A stretch of DNA of 64,000 bases. Origin: Apostichopus japonicus (taxonomy: Eukaryota > Echinodermata > Holothuroidea > Aspidochirotida > Stichopodidae). Both the position numbers and the translations under genes were made by a program. The DNA is taken from assembly GCF_037975245.1 (NCBI RefSeq), contig NC_092575.1, positions 5,077,501 through 5,141,500 of the forward strand. Reading direction: 5' to 3'. The notes under the pieces were generated by a model. It made no database searches, was not told the DNA's origin, and saw only the letters and a program-made list of their open reading frames with translations. Positions within the stretch are counted from its first letter, which is position 1. The number at the start of each line of letters is the position of its first letter. This document shows, one piece after another, positions 34,590-48,600 of this stretch.

Positions 34590-35280
34590 ACAAACTAAAA
34601 GAAAATACAGATAACCGTTATAACGAATTATATAATTTCACAGCAGATGGGGAAAGACTATCCGTTAGACGCTTATTTCCCCTAATAGTACGGACACATC
34701 AATTAGAAGGTAAAAAATATATAATAGGCATCACCAAAGTGATTCGAATCAATCATAATTTTGTCCAATCTCTTAGCGGTCCTTTCTATGTAGATCATGT
34801 GCAGCGACGGCAGGCTGGTACTAAGTTAACCGCACACCGAATTATAAACTATAACGAGATCAGATTGGTTTACACGGTCAAACCAGACATAATTGATGAA
34901 GTGAGCACACTTGCAATTATTGCACGATACAATTTCATTAAAAGAAACTGATTCACTCCAAATGTTTTTAACTTTCGCAAGAAATAAAGGCGCTGTTTGG
35001 CTTTTATCATAATTTCAATAGAATTTACCGCCAAAGAAAGATCGTCCGGAATGTATGTATTCGAGAAACTTAAATGAAGATACTGACTTGTTCAACAACA
35101 GTGCCATTAATTGAGAGGGAAAGCCTGGGCGTTTTAATTCTTCTAAAGTCTATAGTCATTTCTTTGTTTCGTAGCATTAAGCGGCAAGATGTTTACATTA
35201 CACCAATTGAAAATGGTATCTATCTGAGCTCGATAGTTCGAATCGTCACCTTTCGATATTAGACCGGTGACACACTATAA
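34590..35280 (-). mobile_element. LINE (Rex/L2-like) RT C-terminal fragment in GBP intron
   Basis: The minus strand reads, with a few shifts and stops, 'DTIFNWCNVNILPLNATK', MTIDFRR, 'LSLSINGTVVEQVS', 'KAKQRLYFLRKLKTFGVNQF', 'LMKLYRAIIASVLTSSI' and finally RLTDSLSPSAVKLYNS. This is the standard order of the region after the RT catalytic box to the protein end in this LINE type. It sits between the two GBP exons in the same orientation. The plus-strand open frame at 34,562-34,951 is the antisense of this fragment. Confidence 0.8.
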
Positions 35281-35556
35281 GCTACTGGTAGACATGAATT
35301 GAACTAACTGGAAATGAAGTAGTTGAATTACTTGTATGTATGTACATGCATTATAACCATATAGTAGCAAAACTATGATATATTCCGATCTTCGCCATCA
35401 TTTTGCTTCAAGGAGCTATTGACTACGTATAGGACATTCCAAACTTTGGGACACATTTCGCAATATATCTACTGTTTGCGCTTCTGATGTATTTGATGTG
35501 AATGAATGCTTATATATATTTTACATAATCATATGTAAATTATTGCGAAACTGTAC

Positions 35557-35741
35557 CTTTCTTATCTGACCCTGACTTTTGTCCGGAGTTTCCTTCGAAC
35601 CATCCAGCTGCTCCTCGTGCCAAGTTTGATGTATATTCCATATCAAGTGTTTCCCTTCTTTTCTCTTCGAATAGGCGTTTATTGATGGTCGGTGAATACA
35701 CCGCTTTGACTCAGCTTCAAAACGTTGTCATTATCAATATT
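35557..35741 (-). CDS. Upstream exon of the GBP-like gene (5' UTR and first codons)
   Basis: Minus-strand segment bounded by acceptor TGTTTACAG and donor AAAG|GTACAG. ATG at 35,641-35,639 opens 28 codons (MEYTSNLARGAAGW, then Gly/Ser/Lys-rich to SGSDKK) and ends in phase 1. Joined to the acceptor at 34,289, that frame reads DSISNAVPL and then falls out of the main frame by one base near 34,261. The frame also runs open upstream of the ATG (TINKRLFEEKRRETLD) to stops near 35,710. So either translation starts in the main exon, or a single-base change is present. Coding status of this exon is moderately likely. Confidence 0.5.
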
Positions 35742-36359
35742 CTGTAAACAAATAGAAAATTTGTTACATTAACAATATAATATACTATGATCTCTGCCAA
35801 ATAAGGGTTTAACCAGTACAGAGAATATGCTTATTCATGAGCAATTAGTGTATTTAATTTCTCGTTCAATATATCGAACTTAAAACAGATTCACTATTCA
35901 AATAAGATTATATTGGATCTATATGACACTAATCCATGGCGTAGGAATTTATCAATAGGTGACAACAGTGCGGGGCCAAAAACCTGCGCGATTTGGGAAA
36001 GACCAATATAATTGTTTCTCACCCAGATAGGCCAATGAAAATGTCACCTTTGTAATTTCAATCTACATTCTGCTTACACTAAACTTGATAATTTCTATCT
36101 CAAACAGCATTAGTTCTTTCACGTGCGTTTTGACCTCAGTCGTTACAATAAATATTGCATTTCGATAACACTTAAGTTATGAAGGTTGCACATCTATTCA
36201 CCATGTATTAAACATTTTATTCATAGCAAAGTCACTTTTCGCTTCATCCGACCTATCATTTGATGAAGGTCTTCAATAGATTTTTTTCACATATTTTTCT
36301 TAGCTTTACTGATATTAAATATTAGTGTTTTTAAATAATAGTTAAATCTGGAAGCCATA
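35742..36359. other. Intron or intergenic, nothing recognised
   Basis: AT-rich, no supported exon. It may be intronic if the exon near 40 kb belongs to the GBP-like gene. Confidence 0.4.
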
Positions 36360-36362
36360 ATA

Positions 36363-36412
<50 letters not shown>

Positions 36413-36416
36413 AATA

Positions 36417-36478
<62 letters not shown>

Positions 36479-36482
36479 AATA

Positions 36483-36523
<41 letters not shown>
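36360..36523. repeat. Compound (TG)n(TA)n microsatellite with internal duplication
   Basis: A TG run passes into TA, interrupted by TAAATA and TGTATA words. These interruptions recur with a spacing of about 60-70 bases, so the tract itself has been duplicated. All long open frames here are dipeptide artefacts. Confidence 0.9.
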
Positions 36524-36525
<2 letters not shown>

Positions 36526-37349
36526 TGTACTGAGGTGCACAAAGGTGCACATGACAGGACAAATGCATTTGTGGTCTTGAGTTTTCAGATGTAAATATTG
36601 TTGGTGACTCTCTCAGTGGTGGACTGGCAAAGGACAATTCCGCCATCGTTATATTACTCCCACTAATAACATACTTTACGGTGCGGTAATTGTACCACTG
36701 GCCTATAGCTTTGTCCCATACTTGAAAAAACTTCCCAAAACATATGTGCAAAAATAATGAGCGGAAAATATTGCTACACATAAGATGTTTTCCCTTAGTC
36801 AGCAAAGTTGCTCTTGAAATCATGTTTTTGAGAATTCTTTGAAAAAAATGGTGTTCTTCCTGTAATAAAATCATTTATAGCATGTGATAAACTCCTTTCT
36901 GCATCTCTTAAACTCCTTTTTGCACCTCATAAATATATATAAACTAAATTCAACCTGATAATATCAATTCTCCAGTACATAAAAATTACATTACTAGCAT
37001 ATATCACTTCAAGATCATTTACTGTTCTTTAAACAACAGCCAACCGTACTTGCAACCGTACAGTTCAGCAGATCTACAAACCAAGGTAGACATGTCAATA
37101 TAATGTACCAAACTTTAAACTCAATTTACTTAGTTTGATATGATAAATAAGTGATACATTTACTAAACATTAGTCTTCACCAAGACACAGATTTTAACTA
37201 GAATAAGTGAACCATCCACAAGGTTTATGTGTGTATGTATGTGACTGTATATTTTGCGCAGATTCCCTCCCTTCTTCCTAGCAGGGTATTATAGCTCAAA
37301 TTCAGACTGATCAGTTAGGACATTCTCTCACCGATGATTACCTGTAATG
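36524..37349. other. Intergenic or intronic, nothing recognised
   Basis: No exon, RNA gene or recognised repeat was seen between the two TA tracts. Confidence 0.4.

Positions 37350-38592
<1,243 letters not shown>

Positions 38593-38659
<67 letters not shown>
38593..38659. repeat. (TA)n tract, right half
   Basis: Imperfect TA with CATATA and ATTATA interruptions, directly after the LTR-like element. Confidence 0.9.
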
Positions 38660-38662
<3 letters not shown>

Positions 38663-39951
38663 CCTTCTTATAAAAAAAAAACAGGTCATGTCATGAACAA
38701 AAAGAAGAAATAATACCAGTAGGCCTATGTTATCCTTATAGTTCTTCATTTGATTTTATATAATTATATAATTATACCACTTTTCGTAGTAGCGTCCTTA
38801 AAAATATTATTTATTCTAAATGCTACCTAAAAAAAGCTTCTAACAATAGTTCTAAAATGCTTCCTGATATGCGTCCTAAGATACACCCTACAATACTTAC
38901 TAAAAGTTCATTAAATACGTCCTTTACGTCCTTAAAATATATGCACCCCTATTACTACTCTTATGCAAGTCGAGTTCATCAAAATACTTTGACTAATAAG
39001 AAATAGCTCAGCAAACAAACTCAATTTGGAAATTTATAATTGCAAGCGCTACTTCATTCGTCAATTGTTGTTATAAACTGCGCGGAAGACCATATACTTC
39101 TATAGTGCAATGTCACGTTGCGTACACGTGTTGCATCGGAGAGGGGGTACTCGACCAAGGGAAGTGAGACATTATTAGACGCAAATCCACCTTAACATCA
39201 AACCACATCGATACATTCTGTACCACAAATTCTAGTAGCCTAGATTTTTTATTTATTGCAACAACAACAAAACGACGACGTCACTTTTTAATTACTATTT
39301 GATTTTAATTTTCTAACAAGACTATCGCGCCATAACGGTAATGTGCAGCTATTTGACGTTTTGCCAAAACGGTAATGATTGTTCAAAAGGTAATTTGCAG
39401 ATTTTTTGACGTTTTCAAATGCGTGTAAGTCTTCATTGTGGATTTCCCTTCCACTCTTCCGTACAGTGGATATACCCATTAATGCAAGTCAAATGACATT
39501 TAGTGAGAATCCTCTAAAGGAGATAGCATCGGTCTCAGTAAGCCCATTTGTTTCAAGAATACATTCAGTTCAACCAGGCGTACGTATACACAGTCCCTTC
39601 GGTAAAAGTTATTTATGACGACTTCAGGAATTTCCTAATAATTGTGCGAAGGGTTCACTCACGTACAGTAGCTTGACACCGCCTACCGCAATCTTCACAT
39701 GATAATTTCATCTAATGTTGCAGGTGGATAGTACATACTATTAGTTAATATATTAACCAGGCTGAAAACGGGAATGGTTATCTCGTCATATAGACCACAA
39801 TGAGAAAACAAACTGGCTCCTATATGTGTGATTTTGTCTGCAAGAATATACTCTGACTTCCTTTAACGTGACTCTTCTTTGACGCAACGTGGCAGTAGTT
39901 AAAAATGTAACGAAGAAACACCCAAAAACAATTACATGAGATAATACTTAC
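38660..39951. other. No gene recognised
   Basis: Contains a loose series of TCCTAA/TTCTAA words near 38,830-38,950. A minus-strand frame at 39,288-39,479 and a plus-strand frame at 39,406-39,618 have no family resemblance or clear splice borders. Confidence 0.4.
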
Positions 39952-40080
39952 AGTTTTGCTGTCGATTTTTCGAAAGAGATCTTCTACTATTTTAACCCGC
40001 TGCAAGAATGCCTGCTTTTCTGGTGAACGGTTGAAACGAATGAAAGTATGATCCAGAAGCTGTATTATGTTACAAAACAT
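39952..40080 (-). CDS. Candidate 5' exon (43 codons), possibly of the GBP-like gene
   Basis: The minus strand opens at ATG 40,080-40,078 and runs 43 codons (it includes RSPEKQAFLQRVKIVEDLF) to a strong donor, ACT|GTAAGT, in phase 0. Codons look protein-like and helical. Joined to the acceptor at 35,741, the frame continues 20 codons (NIDNDNVLKLSQSG...) and then stops at TAA, 35,681-35,679, just 5' of the ATG at 35,641. It may be an upstream short frame, a separate small gene, or the true N-terminus interrupted by a one-base change. I cannot decide between these. Confidence 0.4.
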
Positions 40081-40640
40081 TCGCTAATTTGCATGCAATG
40101 GATATCACGGTTATAACTCTGTGTGCACTCAGCATCACAAGAGCCAAATTAGCATATTGGACTCTTCGATTAACCAATTAGGCACATACGGGAAATAGGA
40201 GAACCGTACGGTAATTTTTTATGCCCTATAGTTCATATTTTGGAAAACTCAATACATGTAGTTTAAAGATGGAAATCATCCTTAGATCAAGTTTCATAAC
40301 TATAACTGTAATGTTATGTTTATATAAAGAACAAATCATGTCGCTATATACTCATTGCTGAAATCATTACTTGCATGGACAACCACACCCCTCCCCACCC
40401 CTTCCCTCCAAAAATGTTTTAAGGAGGTTTACAACTGGATAAATTATACCTACGGTCAGACTAAAACGGTGAAATAAGAGTTTACTCGTTAGCCTACCAA
40501 TAAGTTTTTTAACTGACCTTTTCCCACAAAATTGTACCCCCTCGTCAAAAATAAATGGAAAATAATTATTCCCGTTTCATAGTTTATATAGTACCGGTAC
40601 TTGTAAGTACCTTCCTTTACATCTTGCTTGATTTGGCACG

Positions 40641-40644
<4 letters not shown>

Positions 40645-40690
<46 letters not shown>
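40645..40690. repeat. (TA)n tract, 46 bp
   Basis: Pure TA, directly left of the GTGGAC motif cluster. Confidence 0.95.
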
Positions 40691-40693
<3 letters not shown>

Positions 40694-40699
40694 TCTCAC

Positions 40700-40935
40700 T
40701 CGACCTGGATTACGTGGACATTCGTTAGTATCCCACCGCGCTATGTGGACACCAACCGATTATGTGGACATTCGATGTCCACGTAACGCAGTTGCTCTAA
40801 ACAGGCTCTACCCCCCACAAAACATACGCTCCTAGTGAAATTACGAACTTTTATTTTTGTCCACATAATCGGTTGAAAGTGATTTTAATCATTCCAAAAT
40901 TCGCATAGCGCCCTCAAAAATCCGGTCCACATAAT
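40700..40935. repeat. Cluster of GATTAYGTGGACA motifs in both orientations
   Basis: The core GTGGAC occurs near 40,715, 40,743 and 40,767, and inverted as GTCCAC near 40,779, 40,859 and 40,924, mostly within GATTATGTGGAC or its complement. The outermost copies face each other, as in a small inverted-repeat element, but regulatory sites upstream of the next candidate exon are equally possible. Confidence 0.5.
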
Positions 40936-40952
40936 CTTGTACAGCAGCTTAA

Positions 40953-41090
40953 CATCTAAATGAGCGTGAGCAAGCATCGTCGCTACAGTATCTGAATGAG
41001 AAAGCCGACGCCTTCAAGTTTGCTTATGACCTTACTCGTCACTTTTGCGTAATACAGTCTACGGCCGAAGTTTACTCAACTTTATTCAAG
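40953..41090 (+). CDS. Candidate coding exon upstream of the exon-bearing array
   Basis: Open for up to 46 codons after TAA at 40,950, ending CAAG|GTTAGT in phase 0. The translation includes EKADAFKFAYDLTRHF and ends AEVYSTLFK; it looks protein-like, but I know no family. It has no ATG, so the start must lie in an upstream exon or the frame is not translated; AG acceptors inside (after 40,964 or 40,970) have poor pyrimidine tracts. Its phase fits module A of the array exactly (phase 0 acceptor). That fit is the reason to list it. Confidence 0.35.
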
Positions 41091-42014
41091 GTTAGTACAG
41101 TTGTTTAAATGGTATAACTCTAACGATAGGGTGTCGGATAACACTATCGTGAAGTTCATGCTGGATATTATTATAGGTACGGTCCTAAAAGAGTACCGGA
41201 ATTAATTCTGCAGTTGGCATAGAGACCTACGAAAGAAGCGAGAAGTTTTCATAACGTAGAGCCTATGAATTACACTGTAGTTACATCGGCTAGTATTGAT
41301 AATATTAACGTTAACGTTAGGCTGTACTACGGCTAACTTAATTACTCTGTTGGAGTGTTGGCTTACACTAGTTGTAAATTACGGTACGCTGACCTTAAAA
41401 AAAGGTTAGGCCTACATGCATGCATACTGGCGAGAAAAAATATATTGTCAGTTTGGTTGTTTTCGTAGCTTATAGTGGTAGTTATCTTTCGAAAGGAAAC
41501 ACTGCAGCCTTTCATGTGAATGCGTTTTGTTTACTTTAGTTTGAGGAATGACAGTCCTAATAAATGTAGACTATAGACTGTGTCATGTAAACAATGTGCT
41601 AATAAATGCACTGTTTGCCCCAAGGACTTAATGTTGTTGTGCCTACATGCACAAACAAGCCTTAACCAAAAAAAGGTTTACTAATTGGGTAAATGTTGAA
41701 CATTCACTGAGATTATGTTACTATCTTTTTAAGTGGGCCTATCCTTACTCCCGGCCCTAGGTTACCCTTAGTCATTATTCATGGACAGCTTCTCAGAGTG
41801 GCAAATAGACGCCCGAAAGCTGTCATAGTTTTCATGATGGTCTTGGTGCGGTGCAAAATCATGCATAGGCTACTCCATATTAGTTTGGCCACTAGCTGTA
41901 CCCTATCAGACTTACTAGGCCCAAACCAACAACTGTTCATCTATAGATAATAAAACAGATAAGGTAGGCTACTCTTGTACGGTTTTGATTTTCTAGCCGT
42001 CCCAGATGACTGTA
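41091..42014. other. Spacer between candidate exon and array
   Basis: Unique sequence with no recognised gene. It would be the first intron if the candidate exon is real. Confidence 0.35.
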
Positions 42015-42616
42015 TAAATCCTACACTGTTAATATCTCCTTTTCCAGTCTCTAGGGACAATAGTTTTGTGAGTGAATCAATTGAACTTAATTTCAACCCA
42101 TGTTCGTAGCACTCTTGACTTGTACTCCTAACATTGTACTCTTGTACAGTTTCAGATTGTGTGGACAATGCTTAATGCTTACTGTGCACTCTATTTTCTA
42201 CTTTTAGAAATTAATCCAGTTACATTCAGTTATTGCCAGGAACTGCAGAACATGATATAGGTTAAAGCACAATTAATCTTAGGATTTTGTCTCAAATATA
42301 CCCACTGCAACTGTTGCTAAAGTACACACATGTTTGGATTGCGTAGAATATAGAACCTGTACATTTTCCTAAATATTATAGATTTTCAAGTGCTGTCAAA
42401 TCTGGCATAGTAACTCCACATTTCTTACTGTGTATACCTTCTTCATTTTACACATGTTTGGATATTGTGGACAATATAACCTATTCATTCTATATTGCAG
42501 ATGAATATCAATTATTAAATATCATATTATAATATATTTGCATGTGATTCTATTTTCCATTAACCAGCTGTATCAAGGCAATGTAGTTAATGACTTTATA
42601 TATGCTTTTTCAACAG

Positions 42617-42683
42617 GCAATGGAAAGGGCTCTTGAAGTGTTCCAACCATTTCTTTTCCTGAAGATGGACGTTAATATCACTG
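42617..42683 (+). CDS. Array module A (67-nt exon-like segment, first of 19 copies)
   Basis: Bounded by TTTTTCAACAG and GTAGGTT. It reads AMERALEVFQPFLFLKMD, then VNIT plus one base (phase 0 to 1). Of 19 copies, 18 are complete; all 18 keep both splice dinucleotides and the open frame, while spacers carry many indels. Substitutions include changes such as L to P, A to V, K to E and D to L, so purifying selection is not obvious. The copy at 51,851 is cut short by a deletion joining it to sequence downstream of module B. I do not recognise the peptide. Confidence 0.45.
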
Positions 42684-45600
42684 GTAGGTTAAATGAGGGC
42701 AATGAATTGAAGTTAATTGTGTAATAAACAGATTAGAAGATCAATGACTGCTTCAGTTACGATTGTCATTGTGTGAGTTACCCGATCTGAATCAGCCTTA
42801 ACCTTCAACACTAATATCTCCTTTTCCAGTCTCTGGGACAATTGTTTTGTAAGTGAATCAATTGAACTTAGGTTCAAGCACAATCAGGCCATGTTTGTAG
42901 TCCTTGTACTGTACTCTTAACATTGTACTCTTGTACAGTTTCAGATTGTGTGGACAATGCTTAATGTGTACTTTACCTTGTAACTAGTCTAATCATAATA
43001 GGCATGAACGAAAAAATTTAAATACTGTGACTCCTCTTTCAGTCTTTGCAGACAATATTTGTCCAAATGAATCAATTGAACTTAAGTTCAAGCACAATCA
43101 AACCATGTTAGTATTTACTTGAGCTCCTAACATTGTACTCTTATACAATTTCAGATTGTGTGGACAATGCTTACAATAGTCTTGTAAGTGAATCAATTGA
43201 ACTTAGGTTCAAGCACAATCAAGCCATGTATGTAGTCACTTGTACTCCTAACATTGTACTCTTATAGTTTCAGATTGTGTGGACAATGCTTACTGTGCAC
43301 TTCACTCTATTTTGTACTTTTAGAAATTAATCCAGTTGTTACATTCAGTTATTGCCAGGAACTGCAGAACATGATATAGGTTAAAGCACAATTAATCTTA
43401 GGTTTTTGTCCAAACAATACCCACTGCAACTTTTGCTAAAGTGCACACTTGTTTGGATTGTGTAGAATATAGAACCTGTACATTTTCCTAAATATTATAG
43501 ATTTTCTAGTGCAGTCAAATCTGGCATAGTAACTCCACATTTCTTACTGTACCTTCTTCATTTTACAAAGGTTTGGATATTGTGGACAATATAACCTATT
43601 CATTCTATATCGCAGATTAATATCAATTATTAAATATCATATTATAATAAAAAAGGTGATTCTATTTTCCATTAACCAGCTGTATCAAGGCAATGTAGTT
43701 AATGACTTTATATATTCTTTTTCAACAGGCAATGGAAAGGGCTCTTGAAGTGCTCCAACCATTCCTTTTCCTTGAGATGGACGTTAATATCACTGGTAGG
43801 TTAACTGAGGGCAATGACTTTAAGTTAATTGTGTATTAAACAGATTAGAAGATTAATGACTGCTTTAGTTCAATTGTCGTTGTGTAAGTTACCCGATCTG
43901 AATCAGTCTTAACCTTAAACATTAATATCTCATTTTCCAGTCTCTGGGGAAAATAGTTTTGTAAGTGAATCAATTTTACTTAGATTCAAGCACAATCAAG
44001 ACATGTTTGTAGTCACTTGTACTCCTAACATTGTACTCTTGTACAGTTTCAGATTGTGTGGATAATGCTTAATGTGTACTTTACCTTGTAACTAGTCTAA
44101 TCATAATAGGCTTGAACAAAAAAAAAAAATACTGTGACTCCTCTTTCAGTCTTTGCAGTCAATATTTGTCCAAATGAATCAATTGAACTTAAGTTCAAGC
44201 ACAATCAAACCATGTTAGTATTTACTTGAGCTCCTAACATTGTACTCTTATACAGTTTCAGACTGTGTGGACAATGCTTACCGTGCACTCTATTTTGTAC
44301 TTTTAGAAATTAATCCAGTTCTTACATTCAGTTATCGCCAGAAGTGCAGAATATGATACTGTATAGGTTAAAGCGTAAATAATCTTATAGAGTTTTTTCT
44401 GAACAATACCCACTGCAATTGTTGCTAAAGTGCGCACTTGTTTGGATTGTGTAGAATATAGAACCTGTACATTTTCCTAAATATTTTAGATTTTCTAGTG
44501 CAGTCAAATCTGGCATAGTAATTCCACATTTCTTAATGTACCTTCTTCATTGTACACAGGTTTGGATATTGTGTACAATATAACCTATTCATTCTATATT
44601 GCAGATTAATATTAATTATTAAATATTATAATGTAATAAAGCATGTGATTCTATTTTCTATTTACCAGCTGTATCAAGGCAATGTAGTTAATGATTTTAT
44701 ATATGCTTTTTCAACAGGCAATGGAAAGGGCTCTTGAAGTGTTCCAACCATTTCTTTTCCTGAAGATGGACGTTAATATCACTGGTAGGTTAACTGAGGG
44801 CAATGAATTGAAGTTAATTGTGTAATAAGCAGATTAGAAGATCAATGACTGCTCAGTTACGATTGTCATTGTGTGAGTTACCCGATCTGAATCAGCCTTA
44901 ACCTTCAACACTAATATCTCCTTTTCCAGTCTCTGGGACAATTGTTTTGTAAGTGAATCAATTGAACTTAGGTTCAAGCACAATCAGGCCATGTTTGTAG
45001 TCACTTGTACTCCTAACATTGTACTCTTGTACAGTTTCAGATTGTGTGGACAATGCTTAATGTGTACTTTACCTTGTAACTAGTCTAATCATAATAGGCA
45101 TGAACGAAAAAACTTAAACACTGTGACTCCTCTTTCAGTCTTTGCAGACAATATTTGTCCAAATGAATCAATTGAACTTAAGTTCAAGCACAATCAAACC
45201 ATGTTAGTATTTACTTGAGCTCCTAACATTGTACTCTTATACAGTTTCAGATTGTGTGGACAATGCTTACTGTGCACTTCACTCTATTTTGTACTTTAAG
45301 AAATTAATCCAGTTGTTACATTCAGTTATTGCCAGGAACTGCAGAACATGATATAGGTTAAAGCACAGTTAATGTTAGGTATTTGTCCAAACAATACCCA
45401 CTGCAACTTTTGCTAAAGTGCACACTTGTTTGGATTGTGTAGAATATAGAACCTGTACATTTTCCTAAATATTATAGATTTTCTAGTGCAGTCAAATCTG
45501 GCATAGTAACTCCACATTTCTTACTGTACCTTCTTCATTTTACACAAGTTTGGATATTGTGGACAATATAACCTATTCATTTTATAATTGCAGATTAATA

Positions 45601-48600
45601 TCAATTATTAAATATCATATTAAAATAATAAAAGGTGATTCTATTTTCCATTCACCAGCTGTATCAAGGCAAAGTAGTTAATGACTTTATATGCTTTTTC
45701 AACAGGCAATGGAAAGGGCTCTTGAAGTGTTCCAACCATTTCTTTTCCTGAAGATGGACGTTAATATCACTGGTAGGTTAACTGAGTGCAATGACATGCA
45801 GTTAATGTGTAATAAACAGATTAGAAGATTAAAGACTGCTTCAGTTACGATTGTCGTTGTGTAAGTTACCCGATCTGAATCAGCCTTAACCTTCAACATA
45901 AATATCTCCTTTTCCAGTCTCTGGGGACAATCGTTTTGTAAGTGAATCAATTGAAATTACGCTCAAGCACACTCAAGCCTGTTTGTAGTCACTTGTACTC
46001 CTAACATTGTACTCTTGTACAGTTTCAGATTGTGTGGACAATGATTAATGTGTACTTTACCTTGTAACTGGTCTAATCAAAATAGGCATGAATGAAACAA
46101 TTTAAACACTGTGACTCCTCCTTCAGTCTTTGCAGACAATATTTGTCCAAATGAATCAATTGAAGTAAAGTTCAAGCACAATCAAACCATGTTAGTATTA
46201 ACTTGAGCTCCTAACATTGTACTCTTGTACAATTTCAGATTGTGTGGACAATGCTTACTGTGCACTCTATTTTGTTCTTTTAGAAATTAATCCAGTTCTT
46301 ACATTCAGTTATTGCCAGGAACTGCAGAACATGATAAAGGCTAAAGCACAATTAATCTTAGGTTTTTGTCTCAAAAATACCCACTGCAACTGTTGCTAAA
46401 GTACACACATGTTTGGATTGTGTAGAATATAGAACCTGTACATTTTCCTAAATATTATAGATTTTTAGTGCACCCAAATCTGGCATAGTAACTCCACATT
46501 TCTTCATGTTCCTTCTTCATTGTACACATGTTTGGATCTTGTGGACAATATAACCTATTCATTCTATAATGTAGATTAATATCAATTATTAAATATCATA
46601 TTATAACAAAAAAGGTGATTCTATTTTCCATTAATCAGCTGCATCAAAGCAATGTAGTTAATGACTTTATATACTTTTCAACAGGCAATGGAAAGGGCTC
46701 CTGAAGTGTTCCAACCATTCCTTTTCCTTGAGATGGACGTTAATATCACTGGTAGGTTAACTGAGGGCAATGACTTGAAGTTAATTGTGTGTTAAACAGA
46801 TTAGAAGATTAATGACTGCTTTAGTTCAATTGTCGTTGTGTAAGTTACCTGATCTGAATCAGTCTTAACCTTAAACATTAATATCTCATTTTCCAGTCTC
46901 TTGGGAAAATAGTTTTGTAAGTGAATCAATTGAACTTAGATTCAAGCACAATCAAGCCATGTTTGAAGTCACTTGTACTCCTAACATTATACTGTTGTAC
47001 AGTTTCAGATTGTGTGGACAATGCTTAATGTGTACTTTACCTTGTAACTGGCCTAAAAACAAAATAGGCATGAACGAAACAATTTAAAAACTGTGACTCC
47101 TCTTTCAGTCTTTGCAGACAATATTTGTCCAAATGAACCAATTGAACTTAAGTTCAAGCACAATCAAACCATGTTAGTATTTACTTGAGCTCCTAACATT
47201 GTTCTCTTGTACAGTTTCAGATTGGGTGGACAATGCTAACCGTGCACTCTATTTTGTACTTTTAGAAATTAATCCAGTTGTTACATTCAGCTATTGCCAA
47301 TAACTTCAGATCATGATATAGCTTAAGCACAATTAATCTAAGAGTTTTGTCTCAACAATACCCACTGCAACTGTTGCTAAAGTGCACAGATGTTTGGATT
47401 GTGTAGAATATAGAACCTGTACATTTTCCTAAATATTATAGATTTTCTAGTGCAGTCAAATCTGGCATAGTAAGTCCACGTTTCTTACTGTACCTTCTGC
47501 ATTGTACACAGGTTTGGATATTGTGGACAATATAACCTATTCATGCTATATTGCAGATTAATATCAATTATTAAATATGATAATATGTTAAAGCAAGTGA
47601 TTCTAGTTTCCATTAACCAACCAGCTGTATCAAGGCAATGTAGTTAATGACTTTATATATGCTTTTTCAACAGGCAATGGAAAGGGCTCTTGAAGTGTTC
47701 CAACCATTCCTTTTCCTGAAGATGGATGTTAATATCACTGGTAGGTTAACTGAGGGCAATGACTTGAAGTTAATTGTGTAATAAACAGATTAGAAGATTA
47801 ATGACTGCTTCAGTTACGATTGTCGTTGTGTAAGTTACCCGATCTGAAACAGCCTTAACCTTAAACATTGATATCTCCTTTTCCAGTCTCTGAAGATAGT
47901 TTTGTAATCGAATCAATTGAACTTAGGTTCAAGCACACTCAAGCCTGTTTGTAGTCACTTGTACTCACTAACATTGTACTCTTGTACAGTTTCAGATTGT
48001 GTGGACAATGCTTAATGTGTATTTTACCTAGTTACTGGCCTAATCAAAATAGGCATGAACGAAACGATTTAAATACTGTGACTCCTCTTTCAGTCTTTGC
48101 AGACAATATTCGTCCAAATAAATCAATTGAACTTAAGTTCAAGCACAATCAAGCCATGTTAGTATTAACTTGCGCTCCTAACATTGTACTCTTATACAAT
48201 TTCAGATTGTGTGGACAATGCTTACTGTGCACGCTATGTTGTACTTGTAGAAATTAATCCAGTTCTTTCATTCAGCCATTGCCAGGAACTGCAGATCATG
48301 ATATAGGTTAAAGCACAATTAATCTTAGGGTTTTATCTCAACAATAGCCACTGTAACTGTTGCTAAAGTGCGTGTTTGGATTGTGTAGAATATGGAACCT
48401 GTATATTTTCCTAAATATTATAGATTTTCTAGTGCAGTCAAATCTGGCATAGTAACTCCAAATTTCTTACTGTACCTTCTTCATTGTACACAGGTTTGGA
48501 TATTTTGGACAATATTACCTATTCATTCTATATTGCAGATTAATATCAATTATTTAATATTATAATATAATAAAGCATGTGATTCTGTTTTCCATTAACC

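Noticed and set aside
34562-34951. Plus-strand open frame of 129 codons
   Set aside because: It is the antisense of a recognisable LINE reverse-transcriptase fragment on the minus strand.
36287-36874. Long open frames of alternating Ile-Tyr residues over the TA tracts (also 37,315-37,692)
   Set aside because: They are translations of (TA)n microsatellites on either strand and have no coding meaning.
41941-42168. Minus-strand frames in the array (also 45,699-45,950, 59,655-59,876 and 60,208-60,417)
   Set aside because: Splice-border patterns and the shared peptide modules are on the plus strand; these are reverse-strand shadows repeated with the unit.
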